Source of the DNA: Thiomonas sp.
GTDB lineage: Bacteria; Pseudomonadota; Gammaproteobacteria; Burkholderiales; Burkholderiaceae_C
Assembly (NCBI GenBank): GCA_028706735.1
Contig: JAQTVS010000069.1
Location: 1 to 10,642 of the forward strand
DNA length: 10,642 nucleotides
Direction of reading: 5' to 3'
In this document: positions 7,030 to 10,642 of the stretch, in pieces
Position numbering within the stretch: the first letter of the stretch is position 1
Layout of the letters: each line of letters opens with the position of its first letter
Made by a program: the position numbers and the translations under genes
Notes under the pieces: generated by a model
What the model saw: only the letters and a program-made list of their open reading frames with translations
What the model was told of the DNA's origin: nothing
Database searches by the model: none

Positions 7030-7872
7030 ATGCCCATGCCCACACCGCACGCCCTCCCCGATCTCGCCCTGGTCAGCGCCTTGCTGCGCAACGCCGCACG
7101 CGCCGAAATCCTGCCCCGCGCGCAGTCGCCCGACCCGCGCCTGAAGGCCGACGGCACCTGGATCACCGACGCCGATCTGGCCATGCAAGCCCGCGTGCAA
7201 AGCGAGCTCGCCGCCCTCTGGCCGCGCATCCCGCTGTTAGGCGAAGAGATGACCGCCGAAGCGCAACAGCAACTCATGGCGAAAGAAGCCGCCTCGCCAG
7301 ACGGCCCCGGCCTGTGGGTGCTCGACCCGCTGGACGGCACCAGCAACTTCTCCGCCGGCCTGCCGGTGTTCGGCCCCTCGCTGGCGTGGATACAGGGCGG
7401 CCGGGTTCGGCTGGGCGTCGTCGTCGATGTGATGCGCGACGAAGTCTTCAGCGCCGCCCTGGGCGCCGGCGCATTTCTCAACAGCCAGCCCTTGCGCGTA
7501 CCCGCCACACAGGTGCCGCTATCCAAAACCATCGCCTGCGTCGATTTCAAGCGGCTTTCAGCCCCCCTGGCCACGCAGTTGGCGATGCGCCCACCCTACA
7601 GCTCGCAACGCTCCATCGGCTCGGTGGCGCTCGAATGGTGCTGGGTGGCCGCCGGGCGCTTCCACCTCTACCTGCACGGCAGCCAGGGCCTATGGGACTA
7701 CGCCGCAGGCAGCCTCATCCTCAGCGAAGCTGGCGGCCATGAACAGACCTTGGCGGGCGAGTCTGTGTTCAACAACTCCCTGGAGAAACGTTCGGCGGTC
7801 TGCGCCGGAGACGCCGGGCTGTTCGCCCAATGGACCGAGTGGCTGGCCGAAAACGACGGCGCGCCTCGTTGA
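7030..7872 (+). CDS. Inositol monophosphatase family protein
   Basis: A 280-residue Mg-dependent, Li-sensitive-type sugar or nucleotide phosphatase fold. The three family motifs are present: LLGEE (69-73, metal ligand E72), WVLDPLDGTSNF (96-107, D99 and D102) and LWDYAAGSLILSEAGG (221-236, D223). TDADLAMQ (46-53) is the usual N-terminal element. The family includes inositol-1-phosphatase (SuhB), 3'-phosphoadenosine phosphatase (CysQ), histidinol phosphatase and fructose-1,6-bisphosphatase-like enzymes; the substrate cannot be told from sequence. The ATG comes immediately after the nadB TGA, with a second in-frame ATG at 7036, so it is probably made from the nadB message by coupling. That links it to nucleotide cofactor metabolism only by position. 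A possible terminator lies 50 bp after the stop. Confidence 0.9.
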   Translation: MPMPTPHALPDLALVSALLRNAARAEILPRAQSPDPRLKADGTWITDADLAMQARVQSELAALWPRIPLLGEEMTAEAQQQLMAKEAASPDGPGLWVLDPLDGTSNFSAGLPVFGPSLAWIQGGRVRLGVVVDVMRDEVFSAALGAGAFLNSQPLRVPATQVPLSKTIACVDFKRLSAPLATQLAMRPPYSSQRSIGSVALEWCWVAAGRFHLYLHGSQGLWDYAAGSLILSEAGGHEQTLAGESVFNNSLEKRSAVCAGDAGLFAQWTEWLAENDGAPR

Positions 7873-8144
7873 GCGCCTCCGAAATCACTCGCGATTCTTG
7901 CCGTAATGCCCTGTCGAGCGACAAAAGCCATTGCCGGGTTTGGCCGCTTTTTATTCGTTTGCAGAACTGCGGCAAGACACGACAAGCCATTGATGTGGTT
8001 TATATTTTTTACGGATGACATGGACAGACTATCCTGCAACATCCAGCTTATCTGGGCATGATCTGCGGGATACAGTGCGTTAGGCGGTAAGGGCCACGAC
8101 CTTGTTTGCCCCACCACAGAAAGAAAGCCACACAGATCCGCTGC
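7873..8144. other. Non-coding, lower-GC stretch before the regulator gene
   Basis: No ORF with coding character is seen here. The sequence is clearly more AT-rich than the flanking nadB operon (for example TTTATATTTTTTACGG near 8000). It contains one possible terminator (7923-7952) and a GTTAGGC motif (8079-8085). The segment around GCCATTG occurs twice (7927 and again near 7985). I see no tRNA or recognisable small RNA. Confidence 0.5.
7923..7952 (+). terminator. Possible intrinsic terminator of the nadB-IMPase operon
   Basis: AAAAGC (7923-7928) can pair with GCTTTT (7946-7951), extended by a bulged inner pairing, and the descending arm runs into T5. It is 50 bp after the phosphatase stop codon. 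The stem is weak at its inner part, so this is tentative. Confidence 0.35.
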
Positions 8145-8202
8145 ACTAGTAAACACTAGTTAGATCTTTCTTGACACTAGTGTCGTATAGTGCTTTACTA
8201 GT
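8145..8202. promoter_or_regulatory. Phased array of four ACTAGT hexamers, probable operator
   Basis: ACTAGT occurs at 8145-8150, 8155-8160, 8176-8181 and 8197-8202. Start-to-start distances are 10, 21 and 21 bp, about one, two and two helical turns, so all four face the same side. Three are preceded by C. The third sits in a perfect 12 bp palindrome, GACACTAGTGTC. Site 3 overlaps the last base of the -35 box and site 4 overlaps the -10 box. A protein bound across the array would block transcription of the gene at 8227, most simply that gene's own product. Confidence 0.75.
8171..8199 (+). promoter_or_regulatory. Sigma-70 promoter of the ribbon-helix-helix gene
   Basis: TTGACA (8171-8176) is a perfect -35 box. 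A 17 bp spacer leads to TTTACT (8194-8199), 4 of 6 to the -10 consensus. Transcription should start near 8206, giving a leader of about 21 nt to ATG 8227. Two of the ACTAGT sites overlap the boxes. Confidence 0.7.
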
Positions 8203-8226
8203 GGCTTCTAAATCATGGAGACACTC

Positions 8227-8625
8227 ATGCAAACCTTCGAAGTAGACGACGATCTTTCCTTGCTAGTTTGGCAGCTAGCCAAGCCGAAGCCCTTCGAGAA
8301 CCTTTCCTTCAGTGCAGCGCTAAGGCGCGTGCTTCAAGGCGCTGCGCCATCGGCCTCTGCGAGCACGCCCGAAGACCCGATTGATGCCATTCTTCGAGAG
8401 TCTACGGCGACAGCGAGGGCAGAACCCAAGAAGGCGCCAACACCGAGTCCAGTCGAGTGGGCATCAAATGTCCCTGAGTTGAAGAGCAGGAAGGGTTTAA
8501 ACACATGGAAGGCCATTTGCGACCTCCTGAAGATAGACACTGCGGGAGACTCGGCCCGGCGAAAGCTGAAGAACTGGGTGAAACTGCATCGCCCAATGTG
8601 GCCCACCGTCCCAGACATTGACTAA
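8227..8625 (+). CDS. Small putative DNA-binding protein with SeqA-like ribbon-helix-helix N-terminus
   Basis: A 132-residue protein I cannot assign to a named family. Residues 1-37 (MQTFEVDDDLSLLVW... FSAALRRVLQG) have the strand-helix-helix layout of ribbon-helix-helix domains and resemble the SeqA N-terminal oligomerisation domain (MKTIEVDDELY ... LRRML). A linker rich in A, P, S and T follows (about 38-77). A conserved-looking C-terminal part (78-132) has NTWKAICDLLKI, SARRKLKNWV and RPMWPTVP, which could be a helix-turn-helix. I chose ATG 8227 because GGAG lies six bases upstream. ATG 8215 would start within about 10 nt of the predicted transcript end with no ribosome site. GC falls to about 47% at 8461-8520, against about 73% at 3661-3720, suggesting transfer. 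There is no toxin or partner gene beside it. Autoregulation through the ACTAGT array is inferred. Confidence 0.75.
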   Translation: MQTFEVDDDLSLLVWQLAKPKPFENLSFSAALRRVLQGAAPSASASTPEDPIDAILRESTATARAEPKKAPTPSPVEWASNVPELKSRKGLNTWKAICDLLKIDTAGDSARRKLKNWVKLHRPMWPTVPDID

Positions 8626-8651
8626 CGCGTCGAAAGCAAAAAACGCATTAG
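8622..8651. terminator. Hairpin between convergent genes
   Basis: CTAACGCGT (8622-8630), overlapping the TAA stop, pairs with ACGCATTAG (8643-8651) in 8 of 9 positions over a 12-base loop. It lies between the regulator gene and the convergent DUF4197 remnant. No T-run follows on either strand, so termination is only possible. Confidence 0.3.
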
Positions 8652-8679
8652 GTCTAGCTTCATAGCACCCAACCGGCCT

Positions 8680-9047
8680 TCACTGCCCCAGCGCCGCGCC
8701 GAAGACTTTGCTTAGGAGCTTGCTGCCGGTGCCCACGGGGTCGGTGCGGATGGCTTTTTCTTGCTCGCCGATGGCTTGGTACAGGCGGTTGAGCGCCTCT
8801 TGGGTGACGTACTGCTGAATGCTGGCCTGATCCGCCTTGACGAGGCCGAACTGCGCGGCCTGGCTGGCGAAGCGGTTGTAGGTCTGCGCCAGTCCGACCT
8901 TGTCGGTGGCCTGGGTGACGATGGGCAGGAATTTCTGCGTCAGGGGTGCTTCGGTCTTGCGTTTGAAGTAATCGGTCGCGGCTTCGTCACCGCCGGTGAG
9001 AATGCCCTTGGCGTCCTGCACCGACATGCTTTTCACCGCATCCACTA
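8680..9047 (-). pseudogene. DUF4197 gene, N-terminal part removed by IS insertion
   Basis: About 121 C-terminal residues remain, from LVDAVKSMSVQDAKGILTGG through TDYFKRKTEAPLTQKFLPIV and NRFASQAAQFGL to the end VGTGSKLLSKVFGAALGQ. This is the conserved C-terminal part of DUF4197, a family of periplasmic or exported proteins of unknown function, usually above 200 residues with an N-terminal signal peptide. The frame meets the IS left end at 9048, exactly before VDAVK. It then continues into the IS as a chimeric frame up to an ATG at 9273, adding about 75 residues unrelated to DUF4197. The missing N-terminal part should lie beyond the right end of the IS, outside the window. The remnant therefore has no natural start or signal peptide and is probably non-functional, though IS transcription could run into it. 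Confidence 0.85.
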
Positions 9048-9066
9048 GGAGTCCGTCGGACTTGAG
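9048..9066. repeat. Left terminal inverted repeat of the IS
   Basis: GGAGTCCGTCGGACTTGAG. Its first 18 bases match the left repeat of the MITE at 2990 in 15 of 18 bases, and its inverse matches the right IS end. Confidence 0.8.
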
Positions 9067-9212
9067 TTCGAGCGAACCCGGATGATCAGTGCGGCGCGCT
9101 TTTTTGGACGGCGACGCGCTGATCGAGCGCTCTCGATGGTTTAGGATGCGCTGTGAGGACGCATTGGGCCGCCTGAGGACTCGGTTTTGGCGTGATCGGG
9201 GCGCATTTTCCC

Positions 9213-10568
9213 TCACGCCGCGCGCAGCACGTGCATGCGCTTGATGTTCCAGGCCATGGTCACCAAGCTCCATTCGCCTTGTGCCTTGGCCAGCCCACGC
9301 ATGCTCATCTGGCGCCAGCCCATCACCCGCTTGATGATGCCGAACACCGGCTCCACCGTCTGCTTGCGCAAGCTGTAGAGGGCTCGCCCAGCCTGTGTGC
9401 GCAGCCGGTGCGCCATCTGCACCACCGGATCCGTCGTCTGAGGTTCGGGCGCATCGGATGCGAAGCGCTCCATCACAGGCGTGTGATGCGACTGCCTCTT
9501 GAGCGCCAGCAGCGGCTCGACCCCGGCATCGCCGCAGGCGATCACGTTGGCCTGACTGAAGAAGCCGTTGTCCGCAATCAGTGACTGCACCTCGCCCAGC
9601 ACCGCAGGCAACGCCACAATCTGCTCGAGTGTGGGCACGACTTCGCGCTTGTCGTTGGGCGCCTGGCTCACATGCCGGGTGATCACCATCATCGTCTGGG
9701 TGTCCACGCCGGCTTGTGCGTTATAGCTCTGCTCGAAGCCCCCGCCCGACACGGGCATGATGCGCGATTCCTCATCCGTGAGGTTGACTTGGTCACCGTC
9801 CTTGGGGCCGGCCTGGGGCGGCTCAGGGTCCTTGCCGCGCGGCCTGCGTCCAGCCTCGCGCTGAGACTTGCGCTTGGCCGTCTTCGCCTCGTACTCCTGC
9901 TGCTCGCCCAGATGACGCTCGGCCGCGCGCTGCTCGATCCTGGCCTTGGCCTGTGCAATAGCACTCAATCGGTCTTCACGCCGAGCAATCTCCGCCGGCA
10001 CGTCCATCCCATCGGGCGCCGCCCCGTGATCGCTGCTCTCGGCCAGCGCCAACAGGGTTTGCACTTCCTGGCGCAACTGCGCCTCAATCTTGTTGGCATG
10101 CGCCCACGACAAAGCCTTGTGCTTGCTGGCGTTGGCGTCGATCTTGGTGCCGTCCAGCGCAATGTGCCCGAGCTTGAGCAGCTTCATCTCGCGCGCCAGC
10201 ACCAGCACCTGCACGAACAGCGCCTCCACCTCCTTCAGGAAGCGGCGGCGGAACGTCGCCAGCGTGTCGTGATCGGGGTGGGTGTTGGCTGCAACAAAGC
10301 GAAACGCCACCGAGTCGTAGGTCGCGCGCTCAATCTTGCGGCTGGAGTGCACGCCGTTGGCATAGCCGTAAATCAGCAGGCCCAGCAGCACTGCAGGGTG
10401 ATGTGCGGCCGATCCCCGGCCGGCATACTGCTTGACGACATCATCCAGATCAAGTCGATCAATCACTTCGACGACAAACCGCGCAAGGTGGTCAGTGGGC
10501 AACCACTCGTCCACCGACGGCGGTAACAGATAGGCGGTGTCTCGGTCTACAGGAACGAAGCGGCTCAT
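9213..10568 (-). CDS. IS1182-family DDE transposase
   Basis: A 451-residue transposase that cuts and rejoins the IS ends. The N-terminal helical region (about 13-115) includes FVPVDRDTAYLLPPSVDEWL, AVLLGLLIYGYANGVHSSRKIE and TLATFRRRF, the InsH-type N-terminal domain (DUF772). The catalytic triad is visible as D139 (IALDGTKIDANASKH), D333 (SLIADNGFFSQ) and E406 (KQTVEPVFGIIKRVMGWR). A long charged insertion between the first and second aspartates (about 160-265, with coiled-coil-like EIARREDRLSAIAQAKARIEQRAAERH) is common in this family. The end (WSLVTMAWNIKRMHVL) is typical. No frameshift or stop is present, so it is probably active. ATG 10568 lies about 75 bp inside the right end; the ribosome site is weak. 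Confidence 0.95.
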   Translation of the reverse strand: MSRFVPVDRDTAYLLPPSVDEWLPTDHLARFVVEVIDRLDLDDVVKQYAGRGSAAHHPAVLLGLLIYGYANGVHSSRKIERATYDSVAFRFVAANTHPDHDTLATFRRRFLKEVEALFVQVLVLAREMKLLKLGHIALDGTKIDANASKHKALSWAHANKIEAQLRQEVQTLLALAESSDHGAAPDGMDVPAEIARREDRLSAIAQAKARIEQRAAERHLGEQQEYEAKTAKRKSQREAGRRPRGKDPEPPQAGPKDGDQVNLTDEESRIMPVSGGGFEQSYNAQAGVDTQTMMVITRHVSQAPNDKREVVPTLEQIVALPAVLGEVQSLIADNGFFSQANVIACGDAGVEPLLALKRQSHHTPVMERFASDAPEPQTTDPVVQMAHRLRTQAGRALYSLRKQTVEPVFGIIKRVMGWRQMSMRGLAKAQGEWSLVTMAWNIKRMHVLRAA

Positions 10569-10631
10569 CGGGGCGGGCTGGATTGTGCAGCAGTGATTGT
10601 CTCGGATCGTGTCAGTATCTGGAACACTGGA

Positions 10632-10642
10632 AAGCCCGACAG
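10632..10642. repeat. Partial right terminal inverted repeat of the IS
   Basis: AAGCCCGACAG at the window edge. It is 10 of 11 identical to the corresponding part of the MITE right repeat (3138-3148) and 9 of 11 to the inverted left IS end. The outermost ACTCC expected here is outside the window. Confidence 0.7.

Larger units (their letters stand above)
9048..10642 (-). mobile_element. IS1182-family insertion sequence (right end cut by window edge)
   Basis: The left end starts GGAGTCCGTCGGACTTGAG at 9048. The right edge reads AAGCCCGACAG at 10632-10642, which matches the inverse of the left end in 9 of 11 bases and should continue about five more bases (ACTCC). Total length would be about 1.6 kb. 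It holds one transposase gene on the minus strand and a 146 bp non-coding end (9067-9212). It interrupts a DUF4197 gene, next to CTAG at 9045-9048. The target duplication cannot be checked because the right flank is outside. Confidence 0.88.

Noticed and set aside
5218..7200. 660-residue open frame on the minus strand opposite nadB
   Set aside because: Same cause: antisense shadow of nadB with no recognisable motif, extended through the repeat region.
8145..8202. TrpR operator, since ACTAGT is also the core of the E. coli trp operator
   Set aside because: The E. coli operator has two cores separated by 2 bp; here the steps are 10 and 21 bp, and the downstream gene has no link to tryptophan. 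Autoregulation is the simpler reading.
8079..8655. Integron cassette: GTTAGGC at 8079 and ACTAAC at the end of the gene resemble attC core sites
   Set aside because: The downstream site lacks a GTTRRRY end within the usual attC length, the hairpin is too short, and no integrase is present.

Overview
The window looks like a chromosomal segment of a high-GC betaproteobacterium, most likely Burkholderiales. The evidence is the small DUF3460 protein next to scpA, then panB and panC, and the codon use. A Thiomonas-like genome is my guess from general resemblance; no search was run. Most of the DNA encodes ordinary housekeeping functions, but it is interleaved with several kinds of repeat and mobile DNA.

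Layout. 3-206: C-terminal end of a gene, possibly a PhoD-type phosphatase. 207-454: one copy of a GC-rich dispersed repeat and two hairpins. 455-1654 (minus): ammonium transporter, with a near-consensus sigma-54 promoter at 1692-1707 and an NtrC-like site at 1755-1771. 1898-2984 (plus): DUF3460 protein and ScpA (chromosome segregation). 2990-3153: a 164 bp MITE-like element. 3234-4976: panB and panC, two steps of pantothenate synthesis. 5021-5334: four copies of a 78 bp palindrome-containing tandem repeat. 5464-7872: nadB (first step of de novo NAD synthesis) and an abutting inositol-monophosphatase-family gene.

7873-8680 is a lower-GC island. It holds a 132-residue protein whose N-terminus resembles the ribbon-helix-helix domain of SeqA. 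Its promoter carries four ACTAGT hexamers at starts 8145, 8155, 8176 and 8197 (steps 10, 21, 21), so they lie on one face of the helix and overlap the -35 and -10 boxes. By eye, CTAG occurs only in this part of the window. This self-contained regulator and operator array is the best candidate for something undescribed.

8680-10642: a DUF4197 gene cut at its N-terminal side by an IS1182-family insertion sequence that runs off the window about 5 bp before its expected right end. The IS ends closely match the ends of the MITE downstream of scpA. The MITE is therefore probably a non-autonomous relative that this transposase or a close relative could move.
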